Positions 45,423 through 52,986 of a stretch of 64,000 bases of DNA are shown piece by piece. Under the pieces are notes generated by a model. That model was not told where the DNA came from and ran no database searches. It saw nothing but the letters and a program-made list of their open reading frames with translations. The DNA is from Brachyspira sp. CAG:484 (GTDB taxonomy: Bacteria; Cyanobacteriota; Vampirovibrionia; Gastranaerophilales; Gastranaerophilaceae): assembly GCA_000431315.1 (NCBI GenBank), contig HF989717.1, positions 1 to 64,000 of the forward strand. The letters are read 5' to 3'. A program made the translations under genes and the position numbers. Position 1 is the stretch's first letter; the number at the start of each line of letters is the position of its first letter.

Positions 45423-46259
45423 TTAATATTGGTTATAATATACAGGATAAGTATTTGTATTTAGATAAGTATCACCAATTGTGTGGATAGTATAACGCTG
45501 TCCTGCTGGTATTATTCCATCTCCACCCTTAACCATAAGCAACGGCCATACAATAAGCCAACCTATGTGAGCCCAATAACGGCTGTCACCTTTCTCTGTT
45601 ATTGAACCCATCATATCAATCTGTTTATTGCCGATATTATGAAGTTTAAAATTTCCAACTTGAATTTCTCCCGGTATTCCAAATATAAAATTATTTTTCT
45701 TGTTAAGTACTTGAGCGGAAACTCTTGTTCCTGCTTGTATTACAGTTATTCCATCTATAATAACAGGATTATCTACAGTAAATTCTATATTTTGTCCTTT
45801 TTCCAGATTATCTGCGTTAATTTCCTGTGAATTATATACTGTAACGCTTGTGCCTGCAGGAATTTTTAGTCCTTTTGATTGTTTATATATGGCATTGTAA
45901 TCCGATACCGGATAATTTGAAAAATTTTGTTGCGGTTGATTCTGTTGTTCATATTGCTGTTTATACTTAATTTTACGAATATGTTTTCGTTTAGATTTTG
46001 CTTGTTCTGGTATGACCTGCTGTGTATATACTTTTTCTTCTATAGTTTTTTGCTCAGGTTCAATTTCTGTATACCATTCTGGTTCTATTGCTTGATCTAG
46101 CTGAGTTTCAAGTGCTTTATTTTCATCCGCATACTGATAGTTCACCGGGTTTCCAAATACCCAATTTTCTTCAGCAACAGCTTCATTTAAATTGATATTT
46201 AATAAAAATATTGTAAAAATTATTGTTGATGCCAAGTAATATTTTTTGTACATTTTCAC
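45423..46259 (-). CDS. Exported protein, basic linker and beta-rich C-terminal domain
   Basis: 278 aa. A signal peptide covers residues 1-29. A Glu/Gln-rich and then Lys/Arg-rich linker follows (about 70-120, KSKRKHIRKIKYKQQ). The C-terminal domain includes GLKIPAGTSVTVYNSQEINA and NPVIIDGITVIQAGTRVSAQV, a pattern seen in periplasmic beta proteins that set a property on a molecule passing the envelope. The gene starts 130 nt left of an inverted-repeat segment that could invert and switch it. Function unknown. Confidence 0.6.
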   Translation of the reverse strand: MKMYKKYYLASTIIFTIFLLNINLNEAVAEENWVFGNPVNYQYADENKALETQLDQAIEPEWYTEIEPEQKTIEEKVYTQQVIPEQAKSKRKHIRKIKYKQQYEQQNQPQQNFSNYPVSDYNAIYKQSKGLKIPAGTSVTVYNSQEINADNLEKGQNIEFTVDNPVIIDGITVIQAGTRVSAQVLNKKNNFIFGIPGEIQVGNFKLHNIGNKQIDMMGSITEKGDSRYWAHIGWLIVWPLLMVKGGDGIIPAGQRYTIHTIGDTYLNTNTYPVYYNQY

Positions 46260-46388
46260 CTCTTTCTTATTTAAGTTAACTCATTTCTTCTATATTCTTT
46301 ATTAGAGAACTTATCTCCATTTCTTAATTTACTTTCTGGGCTAACGTCTCTTTTTCATCACTTCAGAACAAAGTTTTAAAACTCTACT

Positions 46389-46567
46389 CAATTATAGGTC
46401 TGTTGAGGCTTTGCAAAGATATAGAAAATTCAAGAATTTTTGAGTATTAATTTAGTGAAATGTAAAATAAATTCAACAAAAAAAATCAAATATCTTTACG
46501 TGTATTTTCTTTGTGATATATCAACTTTAGGGAGGATAGACAAAATAACTCAACAGACCTATAATTG
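46389..46567. repeat. Candidate invertible segment 1: perfect 19-bp inverted repeats, 179 bp overall
   Basis: CAATTATAGGTCTGTTGAG at 46389-46407 is exactly reverse-complemented at 46549-46567, with 141 bp between. The right arm ends 41 nt from the 3' end of a FimB-sized tyrosine recombinase gene. A miniature transposon (ends GGTCTGTTGAG, TA target) is the alternative. Confidence 0.7.
46440..46468 (+). promoter_or_regulatory. Promoter-like sequence inside segment 1, pointing right
   Basis: TTGAGT, 17-nt spacer, TAAAAT. In the present orientation it points away from the exported-protein gene; after inversion it would drive that leftward gene. Weak by sequence alone in AT-rich DNA. Confidence 0.35.
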
Positions 46568-46608
46568 TGTTGAATTATTTATTTGTTGAATTATATGCTA
46601 TACAGGAA

Positions 46609-47151
46609 TTAGAGGATAAAATTGTTGTAGCTGTAATCAATCATATCTTGGTCAATTCCGATATAGCGGAGTGTTACTTGTGGAGAGCAGTGGTTAAATA
46701 TCTTTTGCAGAACAGCAACGTCTTTAAATTTTTGATAATGATGGTAGCCAAATGTTTTTCTTAAAGTGTGAGTTCCAATTTTGCAATCTAATCCGGCTTT
46801 ACGACAGGCATCATTAACTATGCGGTAGCACTGAGTTCTTTCCATTCTGTTATTGAATACAGATAAAAACAAGGGTTCTTCAGCCCTTCTACCTTTAGTA
46901 AATTTTGCAAACATAGGCTTTAGTTTTGAATTAATCGGGAATCGTTTGTATTTGCCTGTTTTCTTTTCATTTATGCTTATGTAGTCTTTATCTCTGACAT
47001 CGCCAACATTTAAATTTAAAATGTCTGAAATTCTAAGTCCACAATTTGTGCCGACTGTAAAAATTAATAAATCTCGCATACTTTGCTTTTTTAGAATGCT
47101 TTCAATTCTCTTCAGGTCACGCTTTTTTCTGATCGGTTCTACAATATTCAT
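46609..47151 (-). CDS. Small tyrosine recombinase, copy 1
   Basis: 180 aa, catalytic domain only, the size of FimB/FimE-type invertases and of the small integrase-like proteins of Clostridium/Bacillus phages. Catalytic residues: R in NCGLRISD, K in EKKTGKYKRFP, HxxR in GTHTLRKTFGYHHYQ, H in IFNHCSPQVT and Tyr in LRYIG. Easily alignable end to end with copy 2 at 48441. AAAGGAG precedes the ATG. It lies next to a 19-bp inverted-repeat segment, a likely substrate. Confidence 0.85.
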   Translation of the reverse strand: MNIVEPIRKKRDLKRIESILKKQSMRDLLIFTVGTNCGLRISDILNLNVGDVRDKDYISINEKKTGKYKRFPINSKLKPMFAKFTKGRRAEEPLFLSVFNNRMERTQCYRIVNDACRKAGLDCKIGTHTLRKTFGYHHYQKFKDVAVLQKIFNHCSPQVTLRYIGIDQDMIDYSYNNFIL

Positions 47152-47384
47152 AGTCTTTCTCCTTTCCTATTTTCATAAGAACTCTTTTTGAACGTCAAAT
47201 TCGGTTCAAAAACTTCAATCAAATAATTATTATTGAAAAACGACAACTTAAACTTCATGACAGTATGAAGTAGTGAATTTTATTGTATAATGGCGAAAGA
47301 TACTTATCGAAAAGCGATAAAAATACAAAATGTTTCTTAAAAAATAAAAAAAATGGGGTAAAGAGACAAAATAATCAGCAGTTT

Positions 47385-47594
47385 TTATATCTCATCAGGA
47401 TTAAAACCTTGCTGGAGCAATAATCCTAAAATTTCTGTGGTTCTTGAAATTTTTAGTTTCTTAAATAATGATTTTTTCAGAGCAATAAACGTCGGATAAT
47501 CAATTCCTACAAAATCTAAAATGCCATTGAAATTATGTCCCTGAACAAGCAGGAACATAATTTCTTTTTCGTTTTCGGTTAAATCTTCAAGCAT
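47385..47594 (-). CDS. Small LuxR-type HTH protein
   Basis: 69 aa. The core LTENEKEIMFLLVQGHNFNGILDFVGIDYPTFIALKKSLFKKLKISRTTEILGLLLQ follows the GerE/LuxR helix-turn-helix pattern without a sensor domain. It overlaps the upstream HTH gene by 8 nt and is third in a leftward mini-operon starting at 48181. A transcription regulator, target unknown. The 233 nt to recombinase 1 hold two small palindromes (47252-47271 and 47304-47320). Confidence 0.65.
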   Translation of the reverse strand: MLEDLTENEKEIMFLLVQGHNFNGILDFVGIDYPTFIALKKSLFKKLKISRTTEILGLLLQQGFNPDEI

Positions 47595-47841
47595 TTTGTA
47601 AATCCTTTAATGTTTCAACATCAATTAAATGGTTTTTGACCGCAAAATACGCAAGATGTCTGCGGTTTGCTAAATGAAATTTTTTCATTAATTTTCTGAC
47701 ACGATAAATAAATTTATTTGTATTATGGTAATAGAATCTTATTCCGATTTCACGATAGGAGAGACCTGTTAATAGATAATAAATTACTTTTATATCCGGG
47801 ATTTCTTCATAAAGTTCCAATGCCTTTTCATCATAGAACAT
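47587..47841 (-). CDS. Small LuxR-like HTH protein
   Basis: 84 aa from ATG 47841 (GAGGA 8 nt upstream; the frame is open a little further). The core IKVIYYLLTGLSYREIGIRFYYHNTNKFIYRVRKLMKKFHLANRRHLAYFAVK resembles a LuxR/sigma region 4 helix-turn-helix. Between a NUMOD-like gene and another HTH gene, overlapping both. Probably a phage or switch-linked regulator. Confidence 0.6.
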   Translation of the reverse strand: MFYDEKALELYEEIPDIKVIYYLLTGLSYREIGIRFYYHNTNKFIYRVRKLMKKFHLANRRHLAYFAVKNHLIDVETLKDLQNA

Positions 47842-48181
47842 TATTTGAATCCTCAACAAATTCCCAGTGATAACCATAGGAGGTTTTTTGTTTGCCCTTG
47901 CAGGCTTGTTTGATTAAATTCATATCGCAATATGCAATTTTTCTGTTTGCTTCAACCCAATAACTGGCTTCCCTTGCTGAATAAAAAATCTGACCTGTTT
48001 CAATGCATCTGATTTTTCTTGGTTTAGCCTGATATGAACGAAAAGGTGCTAAATATTTTTTTAAGGTATCAAATAAATGTCTGTTTATTTTATATGAACA
48101 CTGGTTTGAATCATCCTCTCTTAAAATAATTGAAAATTTTCCCTTTTTTCTTACATTTTTAGTCATCTTGTCTTGCAGCAT
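47831..48181 (-). CDS. DNA-binding-type small protein with NUMOD1-like motif
   Basis: 116 aa from ATG 48181 (GGAAGG upstream; ATG 48208 also possible). Basic N-terminus. The C-terminal IRCIETGQIFYSAREASYWVE...LIKQACKGKQKTSYGYHWEFVE has the pattern of NUMOD1/homing-endonuclease-associated DNA-binding modules, here without a nuclease domain. First gene of a three-gene leftward set whose start lies only 27 nt from inverted-repeat segment 2. Confidence 0.6.
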   Translation of the reverse strand: MLQDKMTKNVRKKGKFSIILREDDSNQCSYKINRHLFDTLKKYLAPFRSYQAKPRKIRCIETGQIFYSAREASYWVEANRKIAYCDMNLIKQACKGKQKTSYGYHWEFVEDSNNVL

Positions 48182-48207
48182 AAAACCTTCCTTTCCTGCT
48201 TGTGTCA

Positions 48208-48393
48208 TACATTTTAACCATTTTGTAAGGCAAATTTTTTATGCCGAAAAAACTAGCCATTCAGGGAATTGTATTTCAAATTTTAAACTGTTACATTACA
48301 TTTTAGAAAATAACTTTAAAACTCTAAAACTCAATTAGGAAGGCAATTCTTGAGATTTTTAGGTTTTATGTTATACAAAATGGTTAAATTGTA
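48208..48393. repeat. Candidate invertible segment 2: 20-bp inverted repeats (19/20), 186 bp overall
   Basis: TACATTTTAACCATTTTGTA (48208-48227) faces TACAAAATGGTTAAATTGTA (48374-48393). The right arm ends 47 nt from the 3' end of recombinase copy 2. A 13-bp direct repeat TTGTAAGGCAAAT (48223-48235, 48389-48401) overlaps the arms. A TTGAGT-16-TATTTT promoter-like sequence (48334 down to 48307) points left, toward the gene at 48181. Confidence 0.65.
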
Positions 48394-48440
48394 AGGCAAA
48401 TAAAATGTAATGCAATGAACCTAATAGAGAGGGTTTTGCA

Positions 48441-48983
48441 CTATAAAATAAAGTTGGAGTAACTGTAGTCAATCTGGTCTTGTTCGATACCTATGTATCT
48501 TAAAGTTATCTGCGGACTTGAGTGATTGAATATTTTTTGCAGGATAACCACGTCTTTAAATTGTTGGTAGTGGTGGTAGCCAAAAGTCTTTCGCATTGAA
48601 TGCGTACCGATTCTTTCTTGAAGTCCGGCTTTTTTGCACGCATCACGAATCAAGTAATATGCAGTTACTCTGTCAAGCCGATGCCGCCAGTGAGACAAAA
48701 ACAATGGTTCAGCGTTTCGCCTGCCTTTTACAAAATCCTCAATCATAGGTTTTAAACGGTCATTAATCGGAAATTTTTTAAACTTCCCTGTTTTCTTTTC
48801 AACAATTTGAATATGAGTTTTATTTCTTACATCGCCGACATTTAATGACAGCAAATCAGAAATTCTCAAGCCACAGTTTGTACCGAGTACAAAAAGCATT
48901 AAATCTCTCGGACTCTGTTTGGCTAAGACTTTTTCAACTTTTTTGATATCAGATTTGTTTCTGATGGGTTCTACTGTAGTCAT
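48441..48983 (-). CDS. Small tyrosine recombinase, copy 2
   Basis: 180 aa, paralogue of 46609-47151 with the same catalytic residues (GLRISD, KKTGKFKKFP, THSMRKTFGYHHYQ, FNHSSPQIT, LRYIG). Preceded by AAAGGAGAGAG. It follows the gpG gene by 39 nt, so late phage transcription may extend into it. It may act on the neighbouring inverted repeats rather than integrate the phage. Confidence 0.85.
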   Translation of the reverse strand: MTTVEPIRNKSDIKKVEKVLAKQSPRDLMLFVLGTNCGLRISDLLSLNVGDVRNKTHIQIVEKKTGKFKKFPINDRLKPMIEDFVKGRRNAEPLFLSHWRHRLDRVTAYYLIRDACKKAGLQERIGTHSMRKTFGYHHYQQFKDVVILQKIFNHSSPQITLRYIGIEQDQIDYSYSNFIL

Positions 48984-49022
48984 TCTCTCTCCTTTCTTTT
49001 GACCTACAAACTATTCAGGGGA

Positions 49023-49469
49023 TTAGCTCCCTAAAAAATTTTCGGTCACACTAAGGATTTCTTCAAAATCTTCAGGGGTGAGTTGCAGGTATGGACGTGC
49101 AGGAATTTCAACAGATTTATTCCGCCCTGCCTGTCCTCCGATTTGGTGTATTGCAGCGTATTCAAGGTTTGAACCTATAACCGCCGAATCATTATCATAA
49201 TAAGTATTAACAGAAGATGCGAGCTGACCTGATACCTGCAAAATCATGCCGGGCCACTGGTTATTTTTAGTTCGCTGTTTAATTGTTGAATCTTTTAGGT
49301 TTTCCCATTTCGGACGACCTTCTTCTTTAAAATTTTCTTCTGTTGAATATGCGAAAATCCCTGCGATGTTTTTCATTAACGGCCACAGGTTTTCGTTTCT
49401 TTGAGCTAAATCAAGGAGTCTTGATTCAACTTCTTTGTTATCAATTTTTATTTCAATAGGGTCAGACAT
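49023..49469 (-). CDS. Phage virion morphogenesis protein (Mu gpG-like)
   Basis: 148 aa. The pattern ENFKEEGRPKWENLKDSTIKQR...GMILQVSGQLASSVNTYYDNDSAVIGSNLEYAAIHQIGG..IPARPYL is the Phage_tail_S/gpG family, needed for head-tail joining. Last structural gene of the leftward cassette; overlaps the Dam gene by 8 nt. Confidence 0.88.
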   Translation of the reverse strand: MSDPIEIKIDNKEVESRLLDLAQRNENLWPLMKNIAGIFAYSTEENFKEEGRPKWENLKDSTIKQRTKNNQWPGMILQVSGQLASSVNTYYDNDSAVIGSNLEYAAIHQIGGQAGRNKSVEIPARPYLQLTPEDFEEILSVTENFLGS

Positions 49470-50274
49470 TCTTAAATAATTCTTTTATAGGATAATTCGC
49501 AATCAGAAGTTCTTTATATACCTTGTTCGCCCTGCTAGTACCCTCACGATTGTTAATTCCGTTCTGTCTTTCAACTTCAATCATCTCAAAGCCTTTATAT
49601 AATTCCCTAACTTTTGGAGAATCGTCATACGAGAGCAGAAAACGTCCTTTGATGTTACCTAAAACATCTCTTAAACGTTCGTGGTCAAAGTCTGCTGTAG
49701 AAGTTACTTCATAACCGCAGCCTGAAGTGTACGGCGGATCGCAATAGAAAAATGCACCTTCAAAATCGTATTGTTTAATCAATTTTTCAAAGTCACGATT
49801 CTCAATCATAACTTTATCAAGGCGTTTGTGGATTGCATCAATTTTTTCTAAAACATTGCGTTGAGATTTCGATGCACCGCCTGAAGATTTTTTTACAGTT
49901 CCGAAAGTATCACCACGACCTCCAAATGAACGGGTGATTAAAAACAGAAATTGTGCGGCTTTTTGGATATCGGTAATAAAAGTTCCGTTCAAAAATTGGA
50001 AGAACATCTCACGAGAGCCTAAAAGATACTGCAATTCTTCTTTTAAGGCATTAGGGTGGTATTTTACAATCCTGAAAAGATTAACCAATCTTCCGTCAAG
50101 GTCGTTGTATATCTCTAAATCAGCCCAACGGTCTTTATAAAACAAAACCCAACCGGCACCGCCGAATGGTTCAATGTATGATTGAATATCCGTAGGAATT
50201 AACGGTGCAATACGTTTGCGGAGTAATCTTTTTCCGCCAACCCAGTTTAATAAACTTTTTTTATCAACTGTCAT
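49462..50274 (-). CDS. Phage DNA adenine methylase (Dam, D12 class)
   Basis: 270 aa. It has LLNWVGGKRLLRKRIAPLIP and YIEPFGGAGWVLF (SAM site), YNDLDGRLVNLFRIV, and catalytic DPPYTSG. N6-adenine methyltransferase, cytoplasmic, protecting phage DNA or altering gene control. Sits inside the structural operon between gpF and gpG, an accessory (moron-like) place. Confidence 0.9.
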   Translation of the reverse strand: MTVDKKSLLNWVGGKRLLRKRIAPLIPTDIQSYIEPFGGAGWVLFYKDRWADLEIYNDLDGRLVNLFRIVKYHPNALKEELQYLLGSREMFFQFLNGTFITDIQKAAQFLFLITRSFGGRGDTFGTVKKSSGGASKSQRNVLEKIDAIHKRLDKVMIENRDFEKLIKQYDFEGAFFYCDPPYTSGCGYEVTSTADFDHERLRDVLGNIKGRFLLSYDDSPKVRELYKGFEMIEVERQNGINNREGTSRANKVYKELLIANYPIKELFKNV

Positions 50275-50307
50275 TCAAAACTCCTTTAATTATTGTTTAA
50301 TTGGTGT

Positions 50308-51069
50308 TCAAATATCATTCAAACCTGAAGCCGGATTATGAGACCATCCGACATCAGGTGCAATCTTTTTACCTGTAAGAGGGTCTGTATAAACAGTAAC
50401 GGACTTATACTCACCAGATTTTTTAGAAACTAATCTCATCTCTTGAGACAAAGTACCTGTGGAATTACCCGGCTTTGTATCTTTCTTTTTGAGGTTATAA
50501 TTCGAAAGAGCATTAACCCTGCAACGGCATCTCCAACCGTTCGGAGGGTAAAAACTTGTCCAAAAAGGATCATCATATCTGTAAATTAATCCATGCAGTT
50601 GTGCGTGTTCGGGTCTTGTTCTGTTATCAAGGACAGCAACGTATTCCCAATACGGTCTATTGTCCACATTATCCATCTGAGTTTTATACCGTCCTGTCAT
50701 ATATGAAGTCTGCATATTAACGGCATAGATGGTTTTTAATCTATACATTGAGCCAAGCTGAACTTTTTCTGCGTTGCCTTGAGTATCAACAACAATTTGC
50801 TCGCCCCACCAGCCTTTCTTTTGCAGGATTGGTTTGAGTTCTTTTTGAAATTCTCTGAATGTTTTTCCCTCAGACAGTGCTTTATCCAAAGCAGAGCGAA
50901 TATCTTTTAGAATATCCTCACGCATAACTTTGGCAACAGTGAAAGTCTTTTTATGAGCATCTTCCCATAATTCGTACCAATCCCAAGTGAAAGTTTGACC
51001 TTTCCGCCTGAAATATTTTATTGCTGCAGTAGGAGCAAGTTTAAATAAACCTTTAAGTTCGACAGCCAT
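50308..51069 (-). CDS. Phage minor head protein (Mu gpF / SPP1 gp7 type)
   Basis: 253 aa, shorter than many relatives. The signature is LKTIYAVNMQTSYMTGRYKTQ, WEYVAVLDNRTRPEHAQLHGLIYRYDDPFWTSFYPPNGWRCRCRV. It links portal and capsid assembly. Its ATG overlaps the PAPS-like stop (ATG/stop overlap of 1 nt). Confidence 0.88.
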   Translation of the reverse strand: MAVELKGLFKLAPTAAIKYFRRKGQTFTWDWYELWEDAHKKTFTVAKVMREDILKDIRSALDKALSEGKTFREFQKELKPILQKKGWWGEQIVVDTQGNAEKVQLGSMYRLKTIYAVNMQTSYMTGRYKTQMDNVDNRPYWEYVAVLDNRTRPEHAQLHGLIYRYDDPFWTSFYPPNGWRCRCRVNALSNYNLKKKDTKPGNSTGTLSQEMRLVSKKSGEYKSVTVYTDPLTGKKIAPDVGWSHNPASGLNDI

Positions 51070-52019
51070 TAATACTTCACTCCTATAAAATCAAGAACTC
51101 TGCCGCATCCAAGTTGGTTTATGCAATAGTTATATTGTTTTGGATGTGATTCTTTCATTAATTCAAAGCGGTTCGGAGACTTTTCACTTTGAACTCCAAA
51201 CATACAGAACATACAACCTGTGCGTTTGGCTTTGGTTGTATAATATTTGCCGGATTTATCCTGTTTAATTTCTCCGTACACAGAACAATATGGGACATCA
51301 AACTCAACCAAATATTTTAAAATATCCTGTTCTGTCCAAAATCCTAGTGGGGTAGATGTGGGACGTTTAGCATCAAAAGAATTACAGCCTTTTCTAAGGT
51401 ATTCGCTTTTTCTCAGATTACTCTCTGCTGCCATTGTTGCAATAATTGGATGCAAGCCAGTTTCTTTCTCGAACTTTTTTGCAGGCTTTTTCTTCATTAC
51501 ATCACAACACTGAGCAGAAATTTTAATGTCACTGTCACGTAAAAAATTCCATTTTGCTAGACAATAACGAGAACCGTATTTTTTGACATAATCACTGTTT
51601 GGATCAAATTTCTTAGCAGTATAGCCGTTTGGATTTTTGCGGTTTTCTTCAATAAATGTCGCAACTTCTTTACTTATTACAGGATATCCGTATTCCTCAA
51701 TGACCTTGTGGAATGGGAGATCAGGTCTTAGGATTATTGTATTATCAATGGATTTTACAAAATTACGGACTTCAGGATATTCCAATCCTGTGTCTATAAA
51801 AACCGCAGGAATATCAGAATAAAGACTTCTAACTAGATGTAAAAGAACGGTTGAATCTTTTCCACCGGAGAATGAGACATATACTTTACCATCAAAGTGT
51901 TCATAGAATTGTTTAATTCTATTCTTTGATAGTTCAATTTTTAAATGTAATGGTAAGCTCTGCCGCTGTTTAAGGAAGTTCCTTTTCAAAGCAGCTTCTT
52001 CAGGGATAATTTTATACAT
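51069..52019 (-). CDS. Phage PAPS reductase/PP-loop family protein
   Basis: 316 aa from ATG 52019 (AGGAAGA upstream), 7 nt after the methylase stop. PP-loop SFSGGKDSTVLL, then AVFIDTGLEYPEV, CCDVMKKKPAK and cysteines in RTGCMFCMFGV. The ATP-pyrophosphatase fold resembles PAPS reductases and DndC-type enzymes. In phages such genes are common next to methylases; roles in DNA modification or sulfur use are proposed but not shown. C-terminal Cys residues could bind an Fe-S cluster. Confidence 0.85.
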   Translation of the reverse strand: MYKIIPEEAALKRNFLKQRQSLPLHLKIELSKNRIKQFYEHFDGKVYVSFSGGKDSTVLLHLVRSLYSDIPAVFIDTGLEYPEVRNFVKSIDNTIILRPDLPFHKVIEEYGYPVISKEVATFIEENRKNPNGYTAKKFDPNSDYVKKYGSRYCLAKWNFLRDSDIKISAQCCDVMKKKPAKKFEKETGLHPIIATMAAESNLRKSEYLRKGCNSFDAKRPTSTPLGFWTEQDILKYLVEFDVPYCSVYGEIKQDKSGKYYTTKAKRTGCMFCMFGVQSEKSPNRFELMKESHPKQYNYCINQLGCGRVLDFIGVKY

Positions 52020-52026
52020 AATCTTC

Positions 52027-52986
52027 CTATTTGTTTTGTAAAATTCTCGTTTCGGCGAGTTTTGTATATTCCGGATTGAGTTCAATACCAATCCATTTAC
52101 GGTTTAATCTGTTTGCAACAACAGCAGTCGTTCCGCTGCCTATAAACGGATCTAATACAATTCCATCTTCAGGGCAGCCGGCTTTGATTGGTATTTCTAA
52201 AAGTGCCGGAGGAAAAACCGCAAAGTGTGCTCCATGATATGCGTGAGTGGCAATACTCCAAACTGTTCGTGTATTTCTGCCTGATATTTCACCACTGAGC
52301 ATTCGTTTTTGCAGACGTTCAAAATTTGTTTTATTTAAACCCTGATAATTAGCACCTTTATTAATTCCGCATCCGCTTTTGCAGCGGTCATAAGTTGACT
52401 GTTTGATAGGCTCTAATTGTCTTTCAAAGTAATATTTTTTATTTTTGGAAAAGAAAAACAGGTATTCAAAATCTACTGTAAATCTGTCCTTTGCACTTGA
52501 TGGAGTTGCATTAGGCTTTTGCCAGATGATTACATTGCGTACAGTCCAACCTCTGTTTGACATTTCAATAGCAAAACGGAACGGGATAAGAAGTAAACTT
52601 TTTGAATATTTCCCACGAGTATGGGCAACTTTTTGCAAATGTTCAACACTCTTTAAAAAAGAGGTCTCTCCTTTTGCTTTAACACCATAAGAGGAATTTA
52701 AAGAACAACCGCCATAAGTATCACCAATATTTACCCAACAGGTGCCGTCATCTTTTAAAACACGTTTTACTTCATCAAAAATGTCACAGAGATGATTAAT
52801 GTAGGCATTAAAATCAGGTTCTGTGCCGAGTTCTCCAAGCCAACCATCCTGCCATTTAACAGGATCAGTTTTATAATCACGCAGTCCCCAGTATGGCGGA
52901 GAAGTAATACACATATTTATGGAGGCATCGGGAAATGTTTTTAAGATTTCTAATGCGTTACCTATATGGATTTTATTCAAGTCCAT
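52027..52986 (-). CDS. Phage DNA methyltransferase (N4-cytosine/N6-adenine, TSPPY type)
   Basis: 319 aa from ATG 52986 (GGGAGG upstream). The beta-class order is: catalytic ITSPPYWGLRDY near residue 30, then a target region, then LDPFIGSGTTAVVANRLNRKWIGIELNPEYT at the C-terminus. TSPPY favours N4-cytosine. No cognate restriction enzyme is nearby, so an orphan phage methylase. Overlaps the portal gene end by 14 nt. Confidence 0.9.
   Translation of the reverse strand: MDLNKIHIGNALEILKTFPDASINMCITSPPYWGLRDYKTDPVKWQDGWLGELGTEPDFNAYINHLCDIFDEVKRVLKDDGTCWVNIGDTYGGCSLNSSYGVKAKGETSFLKSVEHLQKVAHTRGKYSKSLLLIPFRFAIEMSNRGWTVRNVIIWQKPNATPSSAKDRFTVDFEYLFFFSKNKKYYFERQLEPIKQSTYDRCKSGCGINKGANYQGLNKTNFERLQKRMLSGEISGRNTRTVWSIATHAYHGAHFAVFPPALLEIPIKAGCPEDGIVLDPFIGSGTTAVVANRLNRKWIGIELNPEYTKLAETRILQNK

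Larger units (their letters stand above)
46260..46608. other. Gene-free interval holding inverted-repeat element 1
   Basis: 349 nt between an exported-protein gene and recombinase 1. No credible coding sequence. It contains the 19-bp inverted repeats, a promoter-like sequence and a GGGAGG site with no start codon behind it. Confidence 0.6.

Noticed and set aside
46389..46567. Inverted repeat 1 as simply a MITE or IS remnant
   Set aside because: Not fully excluded (ends GGTCTGTTGAG with TA flanks), but a second, sequence-unrelated inverted repeat at the same distance from a paralogous recombinase makes a switch the better reading.
46609..48983. The two small tyrosine recombinases as the phage integrases
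   Set aside because: They lack the N-terminal core- and arm-binding domains of typical integrases, and no attL/attR or tRNA target was found.
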